Assembly (NCBI RefSeq): GCF_015223355.1 | Contig: NZ_JADFFK010000035.1 | Span: 1-35,775, forward strand | DNA: 35,775 nucleotides | From: Salipiger mangrovisoli | Lineage (GTDB): Bacteria; Pseudomonadota; Alphaproteobacteria; Rhodobacterales; Rhodobacteraceae | Direction: 5' to 3' | Part shown: one piece after another, positions 24,371-33,057 of the stretch | Position numbering within the stretch: the first letter of the stretch is position 1 | Layout of the letters: each line of letters starts with the position of its first letter | Position numbers and translations under genes: made by a program | The notes under the pieces: model-generated | Told to the model about the DNA's origin: nothing | Database searches by the model: none | What the model saw: only the letters and a program-made list of their open reading frames with translations

Positions 24371-25501
24371 CTACTGGAGATCCGTGTAATCCGAGGCGGA
24401 CGCCATGAGCGGCCTTAGGAACATCTCGATGAATTTGCTGACCTCGGCGCCCGGCGCGTTCGCCGCGTAGATGATGTCGCGATCCCTGACCTGGATCCGG
24501 CTGGCCATGAAGAACGCCTCGGTTTGCGAGAAATCCAACCGGTAGATCACCGGAACGAGCGGGCCATGGCTCCTCGGAGGCCGGGCGACGCCGAACTCGC
24601 GCAAATGCTCTGCGGGTTCGAAGCGGAAGAGGAACACCCCGCCGCGGTCCGCAAGGCTGTCGTTCAGCCCGCCACTTGCGGCCAGCGCCTCGGCCAAGGT
24701 GACTTCCCGCGTCTCGAAGTGTTTCAGCCCACTGGATTTTACTGCACCGAATACAGAGAAGCTGCGGGCTTCATAGGTCAGTTCGACCGTGTCGCCGGGG
24801 AGCAGCCAAACGTTGTTTCGGGGGATGCTGACCGCGTCGTCCAGCGCGATTTCCGCAACATTTCCGCCGCGCACGAGCCGCAGCATCGTGTCGTAACCCG
24901 GCTCCTTCGCCCCCCCTGCGAGCGCCACCGCGTCGACAAGCCTCAGCCCGCTTTCGCGAAGGGCAAACCGACCGGGCGCCCGCACGTCGCCGAGGACCGA
25001 GACGGATTGGGCACCGCTGTCCGCAAGGTTCACCACCACCTCGGGATCGACGGTCTTGCCCTGGAGCCCCTTGGCCACGCGGCGTCGAACCTCTTCCAAC
25101 TCGAGGTTCAGCACGTCGATGGTCCCGACGTAGGGGACATAGATTTGACCGGACGCGGAGACGGTGGCCGCGAGGTCCGTCGATTTGGATCCCGGCGCAC
25201 TGAACAGCCCGCGCTCATCGCTCTCCCAGATTTGCAGTCGGAGCGTGTCGCCGATCTGAACGCGGGGAACGGCCCGCCCATTGCTCGCAGCACCCAAGTT
25301 CGTATTCAAGAGCCTTGGGGCCGAGGCGCTCAAACTGTCCGAAACTTGCGGCGTAACATCGACAATCGAATATCCCGGTGCGCTTTGCTCGTCGTGTTCC
25401 GTCGAAATGGATCCAGCCATTGGCCCCTGACTCGGCATCGCTGAACATCCGATCAAGCCGATCTGGGATAAGCCGATGAGCAGCGTAGTGGATAGTTTCA
25501 T
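24371..25501 (-). CDS. Outer-membrane polysaccharide export lipoprotein (Wza/KpsD/BexD/CtrA-like)
   Basis: A 376-residue secreted lipoprotein. Residues 1-18 form a signal peptide with lipobox L-I-G-C and lipidated Cys19. An export (PES) domain begins around residue 80 (R-V-Q-I-G-D-T-L-R-L-Q-I-W). SLBB-like domains follow, with V-S-V-L-G-D-V-R-A-P-G-R-F-A-L near 166-180 and S-V-F-G-A-V-K-S-S-G near 249. Such proteins form the ring-shaped channel that carries capsule through the outer membrane. It is the first gene of the capsule operon, with a 547-base non-coding region upstream. No strong ribosome site precedes the ATG; the clean signal peptide supports this start. Confidence 0.92.
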   Translation of the reverse strand: MKLSTTLLIGLSQIGLIGCSAMPSQGPMAGSISTEHDEQSAPGYSIVDVTPQVSDSLSASAPRLLNTNLGAASNGRAVPRVQIGDTLRLQIWESDERGLFSAPGSKSTDLAATVSASGQIYVPYVGTIDVLNLELEEVRRRVAKGLQGKTVDPEVVVNLADSGAQSVSVLGDVRAPGRFALRESGLRLVDAVALAGGAKEPGYDTMLRLVRGGNVAEIALDDAVSIPRNNVWLLPGDTVELTYEARSFSVFGAVKSSGLKHFETREVTLAEALAASGGLNDSLADRGGVFLFRFEPAEHLREFGVARPPRSHGPLVPVIYRLDFSQTEAFFMASRIQVRDRDIIYAANAPGAEVSKFIEMFLRPLMASASDYTDLQ

Positions 25502-26048
25502 CGGAGAGGAACAGCCCGTCTTCTTACAGTTGCATGGTCACACCGGGGGAAGTGCATCGGATAAGCGATAAGTCGCCGAGGCACCCGCTATCAGAAGTTT
25601 AAGAATCCATTCAATGCTCGGCCTTTCGAAATATCTCAAACCAATGCGCGGGCAGCATTAAAATGTAACAATAATGTAACAATTCCGCGGCGTAACATAG
25701 TGTCGTTCCGCTATTGGAATAAATATAACCCTGGGTAAGTTTCGGATCCATGCCCTCGTATTCCGAGTGGAAATCGCAATGTATTTTCGAATCTGAGGGT
25801 GATAAATCTTGTTTGGCAGAAAAATTGGGCAGATCACGGATCTGCCGGATAACTGCCCTCGCATGGGACAGGAACCTTTCCGCGACAGCGACGGAAGAGG
25901 CCCGTTCACGCGGTCTCTTCGGATGCGCCCGCCGGGCATCCCATAGAGATCTACATATTTGCCAACGAGACCACGCGTCAGATCATTGACCTATAACCGG
26001 TTGCATCTGCAGTCTGTGAGCTCAAGGGGCGTTGCGACAGGGTCGGCG
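25502..26048. promoter_or_regulatory. Long AT-richer leader region upstream of capsule operon
   Basis: No convincing gene lies here: the open frames are short, lack ribosome sites and read as unrelated low-complexity sequence. The region is markedly less GC-rich than its surroundings and includes the 11-bp tandem repeat at 25662-25683, about 160 bases before the capsule start codon. It should contain the capsule promoter and a leader of up to 150 bases. I find no clear sigma-70 pair. The right end meets the IS30 remnant. Confidence 0.5.
25662..25683. repeat. Perfect tandem 11-bp direct repeat, candidate response-regulator site
   Basis: AATGTAACAAT occurs twice back to back (25662-25672 and 25673-25683). 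A related CGTAACA follows at 25691-25697. Read in the operon direction each unit is ATTGTTACATT. Two head-to-tail units of exactly 11 bp, one helical turn apart, is the layout used by OmpR/PhoB-type winged-helix regulators, and GTTACA resembles OmpR half-sites. The binding protein is not known. Confidence 0.55.
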
Positions 26049-26861
26049 CTATCTCAGCGTCATCAGTTCTTCGCTGAAGGCTTCCGTTGGCGTGCGCCAC
26101 CCGATGTCGGTCTCGATCTTTCTCCGGTCGCGGAACTCGAACCCGCGGTCGAAGGTGATCGATGTACGAGCGGCTTGGGGCAGCGGCATCATCACGTTCA
26201 TCAAGCTGTTCATGAAGTCCGTGGAGCTGCGATCGTTGTTCCGGACCAGGACCGCGAAGCGTGTATTTCTCTCGTCCAGCGTTGCGACGTTCTTCGAGCC
26301 TTGTGCGCACTCCAAAATCATCAGATCACCTTCCATTCTCCGAATCTTTCCCGCGTTTTAACGTATTCGCGGCGCTGATGGATCGAGCGTTCGGGCGGGA
26401 AGACCTGGTTGCGGGACCGCCGTGCGTACCGGGGCCTGCGTTTCTTACGCCGGCTCGGCAGATGTCGCACCAACCCATCGGCACGGCCCTCGAGGCCATA
26501 GACGTCGGCGTAGATGGTCTCGTGACTGACGGTCACGGCCAGACCTTCGAAGCGCAGCCGCCCGGCGTTCTGCTCCGGCGAGCATCCCGCCTTGAGACGG
26601 TCGACAACCGCCGCGCAGCTCGGACAGCCGGGTCAACTTGCGCCTCGGGTCACGGCGATCGGTGGCTTTGCGCCACGCAACCATGCCGTGAGAGCGATTG
26701 AGGTGGGCGACGTCTTCAGTGTCTTCCGCGAAGACATTGCACTCGATCTCGCGGTGGATGGTCGAACCATGCCGACCGATCTCTGTGGCAATCCTGCAGA
26801 CCGGTGGCTTTGCAATCAGCAGGATCTTCGATCCTGGGCCGCTCACGAGTGTAAGAGACAC
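26049..26861 (-). pseudogene. Decayed IS30-family transposase
   Basis: Three frames carry consecutive IS30 transposase pieces. The N-terminal piece (about 26861-26610) has R-I-A-T-E-I-G-R-H-G-S-T-I-H-R-E-I, the helix-turn-helix. A frame change near 26612 (one extra base in the GCGCGGCGG run) leads into V-V-D-R-L-K-A-G and V-S-H-E-T-I-Y to about 26327. A missing base there, where F-G-E-W should continue E-G-D-L, leads into the last piece ending at 26049. That piece jumps from T-F-D-R-G-F-E-F almost directly to D-I-G-W-R-T-P-T-E-A-F, so about 80-90 residues with the final catalytic glutamate are deleted. The element cannot be active. I could not identify matching terminal inverted repeats or target duplications. 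Confidence 0.85.
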
Positions 26862-26908
26862 CTGAGTTTTTCCCGTGGAAGGCTGAGTTTTTTCCGGGAT
26901 CTACATCT

Positions 26909-26929
26909 AGGGCGCCCATTGGGCGCCCT
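26909..26929. terminator. Perfect 9-bp stem-loop between IS remnant and DUF6880 gene
   Basis: AGGGCGCCC and GGGCGCCCT form a perfect 9-bp stem around an ATT loop. There is no T-run on either side, so it may be a bidirectional transcription barrier or a relic of the insertion element. Just to its left the motif CTGAGTTTTT occurs twice (from about 26862 and 26883). Confidence 0.5.
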
Positions 26930-27011
26930 TCCCACATCCAACGCATGCTTGCAAAGCGCGCGGCGGCGCGCATGATCCGGCGCAAGGTTAGTGCATACGA
27001 GGAGGTTCCCG

Positions 27012-28442
27012 ATGGCAGGCAAGGCTCTGAACAAGAAGAACCTCCTCGAGCTGGGTGCCGACACGCTGGCCGACCTGCTCCTCGAGGCGGTGAAAGGCGA
27101 CGCGGCGCGCCAGCGTCGGGTGCGCATGGCGCTTTCCGCCGATCTGGGGCCAGAAGCGATCACCGCCGACCTGCGCAAACGCTTCGCCTCGATCCGCCGC
27201 GGCCGCAGCTTCATCTCCCGCAAGGCGCAGAAGAAGCTGGCGCAGGAACTGGCGGAGCTGACGACTCTCATCGAGACCAGCATTGCGCCGGATGCTCCGG
27301 ACGCGGCCTTCGATCTGCTCTGGGCGCAGCTTCAACTCGCCGCCAGCATTCATGAGCGCACCGACGACAGCTGGGGCACCATCGGCGATGTCATGCGCGA
27401 GGCGATGGCGGCGATCGGACGGCTCGCGCCGAGGCTGGGCAATAACCCCGAAGTTCTGGCCGACAGCGTCTTCGAGGCGATCTCGGACGATGGCTACGGC
27501 GCCTTCGACCACGCCATTCCCGCACTGGCCGAGGCGCTCGGGAGCACCGGCCTCTTCCGCCTCAAGGCGCTGGCCGAGGCGGCCTGCGAAGCGCCGCTGA
27601 GCAAGGCCGATCTTGCCCGCTACGAGTTCATCTCCGACCGCGATGCCCGCGCCGAGCGCGCCCTTGCCGGGCGCAACCGCACGGCGGAGATGATCCTGCA
27701 GGACGTGGCCGATGCCGAGGGCGACGTCGATAGCTGGCTCGCGCAGTACACCCCCGAGCAGTTGACCTACTCGACGATCGCCCCCTCCGCCGCGACCCGG
27801 CTGCTGGCGGCGGGCCGCCCCGAGGACGCGCTGCGGCTGATCGAGACCGCTCTCCCCGGCGACAGCGTCGATCCATGGTTCGACACGCCCGAACTGGACG
27901 AAGCGCATTTCGCCTGCCTTGAGGCGCTCGGCCGCAAGGACGACCTACGCGCTGCGCTCTGGTCCCGCTTCGAGCGGCGGCTCTGCCCGGACGCGCTGCG
28001 CCGTCATCTCAAGATGCTTCCCGACTTCGAGGACATCGAGGCCGCGGACGCGGCGCGCCGCATCGTCCTCGCCTACAAACCGGTCGAGAAGGCGCTGGCC
28101 TACTGCCTGCAGGCCCCCGACCTGCCGCTGGCGGCTGAATTGACCGAAGCTCGCAGCGAGGAGATCGACGGCGACGCCTACGAGGTCCTGACCCAGCTCG
28201 CCGACGCCCTCGCCACCGGCCACCCGCTCGCTGCCGTGCTGCTGTGGCGCGCGATGATCGACTTCGCGCTGGGTAGCGCGCGCTCCGGGCGCTACGGCCA
28301 CGCCGCCCGGCACCTGATGGACTGTGCCGCCGCGGATGCCGAGATCCTCGATTACGGCATGCATCTGTCGAACGCGGACTATCTTGAAGCGCTGCGCAAA
28401 GCCCATGCTAGGAAATCGGCCTTCTGGGAGCGTCTGCGGTAA
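27012..28442 (+). CDS. DUF6880 family protein
   Basis: A 476-residue protein that I match to the DUF6880 family of alphaproteobacteria, whose function is not established. The N-terminal A-G-K-A-L-N-K-K-N-L-L-E-L-G-A-D-T-L-A-D-L-L-L-E motif is typical. The protein is almost entirely alpha-helical with repeated helix pairs, resembling the helical-repeat parts of SWIM zinc-finger proteins, but no cysteine-rich SWIM motif is visible. No signal peptide or membrane helix. The ATG at 27012 is chosen because AGGAGG lies seven bases before it; the frame opens seven codons earlier. It stands alone, between the IS30 remnant and a non-coding stretch. Confidence 0.82.
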   Translation: MAGKALNKKNLLELGADTLADLLLEAVKGDAARQRRVRMALSADLGPEAITADLRKRFASIRRGRSFISRKAQKKLAQELAELTTLIETSIAPDAPDAAFDLLWAQLQLAASIHERTDDSWGTIGDVMREAMAAIGRLAPRLGNNPEVLADSVFEAISDDGYGAFDHAIPALAEALGSTGLFRLKALAEAACEAPLSKADLARYEFISDRDARAERALAGRNRTAEMILQDVADAEGDVDSWLAQYTPEQLTYSTIAPSAATRLLAAGRPEDALRLIETALPGDSVDPWFDTPELDEAHFACLEALGRKDDLRAALWSRFERRLCPDALRRHLKMLPDFEDIEAADAARRIVLAYKPVEKALAYCLQAPDLPLAAELTEARSEEIDGDAYEVLTQLADALATGHPLAAVLLWRAMIDFALGSARSGRYGHAARHLMDCAAADAEILDYGMHLSNADYLEALRKAHARKSAFWERLR

Positions 28443-28971
28443 GGGTAACTCCCGCGGGTCGTCACCTGGTCGACAGCAACCCCTGGTCATCCCTGCGCAT
28501 TCGATCTGCGCGCAGAGAGCTGCCATTTCAAGCGTTCCTGGCGAGGATCGACTGTCCGCGGCTTCAAGGCTCGCCGGGCATCCAGCGCTATCGCCGCGAC
28601 GATGCGTGACGGCACTGAGATCAAGACTGCCAGTTGCCCGAGGCCAACACCGCACTAACCAGAGCCTTGTGCGACCCTAAAGAAGTATTCCTAGAATGAC
28701 ACCTTTACGCAGTGAGCGGACATAGCGATGGGGCGATCGATGGTCCCGCATCATGACGTGACCGGCCCTCTCCGGATATTCGCTTGGCTGGCCGCGCTGC
28801 GTCGCAGCTTCCCGGAACCGGACATCGGTGGCATCGTGCAGCAAGGTCTGGCACGCCAAGGTCAGCTCCGCGGGACAAACTCGCCGTTCGTCAACAAATG
28901 CGTTTATGTGCGCGTCAGCCTCTCTCCCTTGCTAGTGGAAAGTCCGCCTGGTGTAGTGCAAAGGATTCAGC
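28443..28971. other. Non-coding spacer with diverged repeat
   Basis: No credible gene. The longest open frame (from 28728) has no ribosome site, no recognisable domain and runs into the Nudix start. The stretch contains one copy of a diverged repeat shared with the next spacer (28797-28847). It looks like decayed sequence. Confidence 0.5.
28797..28847. repeat. Diverged intergenic repeat, copy 1
   Basis: A 51-base segment containing CGCAGCTTCCC and GTGCAGCA aligns without gaps to 29564-29614 at 39 of 51 positions by hand count. The two copies flank the Nudix gene in the same orientation. Confidence 0.55.
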
Positions 28972-29424
28972 ATGCTAGCAGACGTGAGCAATATGAACCC
29001 TGTTCCGGTCCGGCCTGTCGTCGCGACAATCGCCACAGTATTTAAGGATGGTCACGTGCTGCTGGTGCGACGCGCCAATCCGCCTGATGCTGGCAAGTGG
29101 GGCTTCCCCGGAGGAAAAGTAGACCTCGGGGAATGCCTCCAAGACGCCGCAATCCGAGAACTTTTCGAGGAAACTGGAGTGCGGGCGACAGCGCAGCGCG
29201 TTTTCACGGCAGTCGACGCCTTCGACCATGACGAGAACGGAATGGTGCGCCATCACTACGTCCTCGTGGCAGTCCTCTGCGCTTGGGTATCGGGTGACCC
29301 AGTTGCCGGTGATGATGCCTTGGAGGCTCGTTGGTTTCCGCTAGACGCGCTAGAGGCAAAGGAACTTGCACTCAGCCTCGACGTGGCAACGGTCGCTCGG
29401 CACGGTGCTGAAATCGCACTATGA
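28972..29424 (+). CDS. Nudix hydrolase (ADP-ribose pyrophosphatase-like)
   Basis: A 150-residue Nudix protein. The complete Nudix box G-x5-E-x7-R-E-L-F-E-E-T-G-V is present at about residues 47-69, including the catalytic R-E-x2-E-E. Nearby W-G-F-P-G-G-K fixes the family. Such enzymes hydrolyse nucleoside diphosphates linked to another group, in the cytosol with magnesium. Overall form and size suit ADP-ribose or oxidised-nucleotide pyrophosphatases, but substrate is not certain. The ATG at 28972 is preceded by AAGGA; a second ATG lies seven codons on. The gene lies between two spacers holding related repeats, suggesting a mobile or recombined segment. Confidence 0.92.
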   Translation: MLADVSNMNPVPVRPVVATIATVFKDGHVLLVRRANPPDAGKWGFPGGKVDLGECLQDAAIRELFEETGVRATAQRVFTAVDAFDHDENGMVRHHYVLVAVLCAWVSGDPVAGDDALEARWFPLDALEAKELALSLDVATVARHGAEIAL

Positions 29425-29789
29425 GCCTGGCTCCGACCGCGTCCCAATGACCGGTCCGAGTTCGAAAGCAGACCTGCGGCGGCGCGGCAGGCCCCTCACC
29501 CTGGCGCGCCAGGCCTTGCGGGCGCTCCGGGCCCAAAGCCGCCTCTCACGGCATGGCCCTTCACTGCGGCGCAGCTTCCCCGAACTGGTCATTGCCGGCG
29601 TGATGCAGCATCGTCGGGCGGCAGGTACTATTCGAACTGGGCAAAACACACAAAACCGGTTTCAACCCTCGGAATTTTCCCGTCATCGCAAGACCTGCAG
29701 GTGTCAGGTCATCGTATCTCGATGAGGACACGGGCCATTGACCCGAACCGCGTCGCACGGCAGGTCCAACTTCACAAAGAAAGACCCCT
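29425..29789. other. Non-coding spacer with diverged repeat
   Basis: Contains the second copy of the intergenic repeat (29564-29614). Short open frames here are rich in arginine and serine and match no family known to me. No hairpin or promoter stands out. Confidence 0.45.
29564..29614. repeat. Diverged intergenic repeat, copy 2
   Basis: Gap-free partner of 28797-28847 (about 76% identity by hand count). GCCCAAAGCCGCC just upstream (near 29531) also occurs near 34147, so a third more distant relative may lie at 34034-34287. Confidence 0.5.
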
Positions 29790-30220
29790 GTGGACCGATC
29801 CGAAGGCATCCGCGCCAAGCTGGAGAACCTCGAAGAACTCTTCGCCCGGGGCGCCACACCCGGCGAAAGGGCGGCCGCCGGTGCAGCCCGGGATCGGCTG
29901 GCCGAGAAGCTGAAGTCCTCGGCACGGGAGAAGGAGACCGAGCTTCAATATTCGCTCCCGGATGCATGGGCCGTTCGTATCTTCATCGCATTGTGCCGCA
30001 AGCCTGTGTGCAGCCTTATCGGTATCCGCGGCAACGGCAGACCACGGTCATGGTCCGGGTCCAGCCGGAGGCCTTCGACAAGACCGTTGGCGCCGAGTTC
30101 CGCGCCTTGCACGCGGAACTGATGGCATACTTCAAGGACACGGTCGATCACCTGATCGCGGACGCCATGAAGTCCGACGGTGACGATGAGACCATCGAGA
30201 CGGCGATGATCGGCGGATAG
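29790..30220 (+). pseudogene. Frameshifted conserved alphaproteobacterial hypothetical gene
   Basis: Frame 1 starts with GTG at 29790 and reads a helical, charged N-terminus ending in S-L-P-D-A-W-A-V-R-I-F-I-A-L-C-R-K near 30000. Another frame then continues in register with V-Q-P-Y-R-Y-P-R-Q-R-Q-T-T-V-M-V and runs to the stop at 30220 (A-L-H-A-E-L-M-A-Y-F-K-D-T-V-D-H-L-I-A-D). Together they resemble one conserved hypothetical protein of about 140 residues that I recall from alphaproteobacteria. A single missing base near 30002-30006 would explain the break. It could be a true pseudogene or a sequencing error. Function unknown; the C-terminal part is acidic. Confidence 0.6.
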
Positions 30221-30234
30221 CGACGCGCGCGCCC

Positions 30235-31782
30235 TCAATGCGCCGCGATCTGTTCCGCCCTTGGCTTGGCCAGCAGCAGGACGAGCGGGGTCGAGCAGGC
30301 GGCGACCACCGCCATCAGCCAGAACACGTCGTTCCACGCCATGATGGTCGATTGCCCGGAGATGATCCGCGCCATCTGTTGCAGCGCCATCTGGTCGGGG
30401 TCGCCGCGCAGCACCCCGCCTCCGCCCACTGCCGCGGCCATGCCGGACAGGCGGTCCTGAACGTCGGCGCTGGTGTTGTTCAGCCGCTCGGCCAGCCACC
30501 AGTAATGACGGTCGTAGCGCCCGTCCCATTGCGTGTTGATCATGGCCAGACCCAGCGCGCCGCCCATGTTGCGGAACAGGTTGAACAGGCCGGAACCGTT
30601 GCCCACATCGGCCAGCGGCAGCGTTCCCAGCGCCGCCTGGGTGATCGGCACGATGCAAAGCACCAGCCCCGAGCCGCGCAGGATCTGCGCCCAGACCAGT
30701 TCTGCAAAGCCGACCTCGACCGTCATATGCGCGTTGAGCCAAAGGCCAACGGCGGTGATCGGGAAACCGATCGCCAGCATGACGCGCGGGTCGAGCATTG
30801 CGCTCAGCCGCCCCGCCAGGGGAGCCGTCAGGAACATCGCCACGCCGGTGACCCACATCACCTGGCCGATCTGGAGCGAGTTGAACCCGCGCGCCCGGCT
30901 CAGCACCTGCGGCAGGATGAAGCTCTGCCCGTAGATGCAGATGCCCAGCACGAAGGTCAGAATGCAGCCCACGGTGAAGTTGCGGTTGCGGAACGGGCTG
31001 AACGAGACGATCGGGTCCTCCACCGTCAGCGCCCGCCAGAACAGCAGGACGCCCGACAGGACCGAGACGACCGCGAAAGCGAGGATCTCGTGGCTGTCGA
31101 ACCAGTCGGCGCGCGGCCCTTCGTCCAGCACGAATTCCAGCGAGCCGAGAAAGCCCGCCACCAGCACGATGCCGGGAAGGTCAATGCGGCGGGCAAGGCT
31201 CCAGTTCGGGCGGTCGATGTCGACGATCATCGGCACGGCTATTGTGATCAGCAGGCCGGGGATGACATTGGCGAAGAAGAGCCAGTGCCAGGAGAGTTGC
31301 TCGGTCAGCCAGCCGCCGAGTGTCGGGCCGATGGAGGGCGCGACGGTCGCCGTCAGGCCGATGACCACGGTGCCGATCATCTGCTTCTGTGGCGGGAAGA
31401 GCTTGAAATTCGCGGCAAAGACCGTCGGGATCATCGCGCCGCCGAGGAAGCCTTGTAGCGCGCGGAAGACGATGAGCGAGGTGATGTCCCAGGCGAAGCC
31501 GCAGGCCAGCGACATCACCGTGAAGCCGAGCGAAGACGCGGTGAACAGCCAGCGCGTCGACATGACCCGCGCCAGCCAGCCCGAGAGCGGGATCATCACC
31601 ACCTCGGCCACGAGGTAGCCGGTCTGCACCCAGGTCACCTCGTCGAGCGAGGCGGCGACGCCCGCCTGGATGTCGGGCAGCGAGGCCGCGACGATCTGGA
31701 TGTCGAGGATCGCCATGAACATGCCGCAGACCATCAGGAAGAAACCGAAGGTGCCGCCTTTCGGGATGAAATCGTCGCTCAC
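30235..31782 (-). CDS. MFS multidrug efflux permease (DHA2/EmrB-QacA family)
   Basis: A 515-residue major-facilitator protein with about 14 membrane helices. The first helix has the D-I-Q-I-V-A-A-S-L-P motif of the family, and the antiporter motif C appears as A-P-S-I-G-P-T-L-G-G-W-L in helix 5. It exports drugs or other toxic compounds by proton antiport. It starts with GTG at 31782, overlapping the HlyD-like gene's stop by four bases, so the two form a tripartite efflux pair that would need an outer-membrane TolC-like channel from elsewhere. Confidence 0.93.
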   Translation of the reverse strand: MSDDFIPKGGTFGFFLMVCGMFMAILDIQIVAASLPDIQAGVAASLDEVTWVQTGYLVAEVVMIPLSGWLARVMSTRWLFTASSLGFTVMSLACGFAWDITSLIVFRALQGFLGGAMIPTVFAANFKLFPPQKQMIGTVVIGLTATVAPSIGPTLGGWLTEQLSWHWLFFANVIPGLLITIAVPMIVDIDRPNWSLARRIDLPGIVLVAGFLGSLEFVLDEGPRADWFDSHEILAFAVVSVLSGVLLFWRALTVEDPIVSFSPFRNRNFTVGCILTFVLGICIYGQSFILPQVLSRARGFNSLQIGQVMWVTGVAMFLTAPLAGRLSAMLDPRVMLAIGFPITAVGLWLNAHMTVEVGFAELVWAQILRGSGLVLCIVPITQAALGTLPLADVGNGSGLFNLFRNMGGALGLAMINTQWDGRYDRHYWWLAERLNNTSADVQDRLSGMAAAVGGGGVLRGDPDQMALQQMARIISGQSTIMAWNDVFWLMAVVAACSTPLVLLLAKPRAEQIAAH

Positions 31783-33011
31783 TTGTGGGCTCCGGTGCCT
31801 TCGCGCGTGTCGACATTGACCACGACCGAGGCCCCTGCGCGCAGTGGGTGATCGCCAGCGTCGGTGAGGTGGATGCGCACCGGGATGCGCTGCACGATCT
31901 TGGTGAAGTTGCCGGTCGCATTGTCGGTCGGCAGCACGGAGAACTCGCTGCCGGTGGCCGGGGCGAGGCTTTGAATCGTGCCGTGCAGCGGCGCGCCATG
32001 CAGCATGTCGACCTCGATCTCGACGGGCATGCCGGGACGGAAGGCGGCGACCTGCGTCTCCTTGAAGTTGGCGGTGACATAGATGTCGTCCCCGGTCGGC
32101 ACGAGGCTCATGAAGCGGGTGCCTGCGCGGAGGTATTCCCCTTCGGCGATGCCGATGTTGCCGGCGATGCCGTCGCGCGGGGCAAGGATGGTGGTGTTGT
32201 CGAGGTCGATCCGCGCCAGCCGTTCGGCGGCTTTGGCCCGGACAAGGCTGGCCTGCTGCTGCGTGCGCTCGCTGGCGAGGATGTCCATCTGGCCCTCCTC
32301 GACCTGAAGGGCCGCGCGGGCCTTGCGCAGCGCGGCTTCGGCCCCTTCCAGTGCTGCGGCGGCGTCATCCGCCGTGGCCTGCGCCACGGCCCCTTTCTTC
32401 ACGAGGCTCTGCGTCCGGCCATCGCGGGTGATGGCAAGGTCGCGCTGCGCCTCGGCATTGCGGACCTCGGCCTCGGCAGAGGCGATGCGGGCGCGTTGCA
32501 GCGCCTCCTTGGCATCAACGTTGGAGAGCGCGGCCTGCGCCACGGCGACATCCGATTGGGCGGACTGCAACCTGGCCTCGAAGGTGGTCGGATCGAGCGT
32601 CAAAAGCACGTCCCCGGCCTTGACCCGGGCGTTATCCGCGAAGGGCAGCGCCGCGACGGTGCCCTCGACCTGCGTCGCCAGCGACACGATATCCGCCTGG
32701 AGGTAGGCATCCTCGGTCGACTCGATGAAGCGCCCGACGGTCCACCACTGCTCGCCGGTCCGCGCGGCAAGCGCCAGCGCGGCACTAGCGGCGGCGACAA
32801 CCAGGATCGGTTTGAGGCGTGAACGCTTCTTCGGCGTCGGGCTTTCCGCGGCAGTCGGCTGGTCGCCTTCGTCGGGGATCACGGACGCGGGCCGTGGCAG
32901 TTCGGCGGGAGCCTTGGCCTGCTCCGACGAAGGGTTCAGCGGTTCGACGATGCGGCGAGGATCGGCGGTGATCGTCTGTGCGGGCGTCTTCGGGGCTTTG
33001 GCGTGTCGCAT
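31779..33011 (-). CDS. HlyD/EmrA-family efflux periplasmic adaptor
   Basis: A 410-residue membrane-fusion protein. A proline-rich cytosolic tail of about 65 residues is followed by one membrane helix (67-85), the N-terminal biotinyl-lipoyl half with Q-V-E-G-T-V-A-A-L, a coiled-coil hairpin (about 145-260), the second lipoyl half (I-L-A-P-R-D-G-I-A-G-N-I), and a beta-barrel domain. It bridges the MFS pump to an outer-membrane channel. The ATG at 33011 is chosen; the frame opens 38 codons earlier, but that part covers the shared promoter region and is not protein-like. Confidence 0.9.
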   Translation of the reverse strand: MRHAKAPKTPAQTITADPRRIVEPLNPSSEQAKAPAELPRPASVIPDEGDQPTAAESPTPKKRSRLKPILVVAAASAALALAARTGEQWWTVGRFIESTEDAYLQADIVSLATQVEGTVAALPFADNARVKAGDVLLTLDPTTFEARLQSAQSDVAVAQAALSNVDAKEALQRARIASAEAEVRNAEAQRDLAITRDGRTQSLVKKGAVAQATADDAAAALEGAEAALRKARAALQVEEGQMDILASERTQQQASLVRAKAAERLARIDLDNTTILAPRDGIAGNIGIAEGEYLRAGTRFMSLVPTGDDIYVTANFKETQVAAFRPGMPVEIEVDMLHGAPLHGTIQSLAPATGSEFSVLPTDNATGNFTKIVQRIPVRIHLTDAGDHPLRAGASVVVNVDTREGTGAHK

Positions 33012-33057
33012 GGCATGGGTCCTGGCAGTCTCGACCTCCCTACCTAACGGATTGTGC

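Noticed and set aside
25658..25939. Small gene upstream of capsule operon
   Set aside because: No ribosome site, no recognisable family, and it covers the tandem repeat region.
28728..29045. Small open frame before the Nudix gene
   Set aside because: No ribosome site, overlaps the Nudix start, and contains the intergenic repeat; likely decayed sequence.
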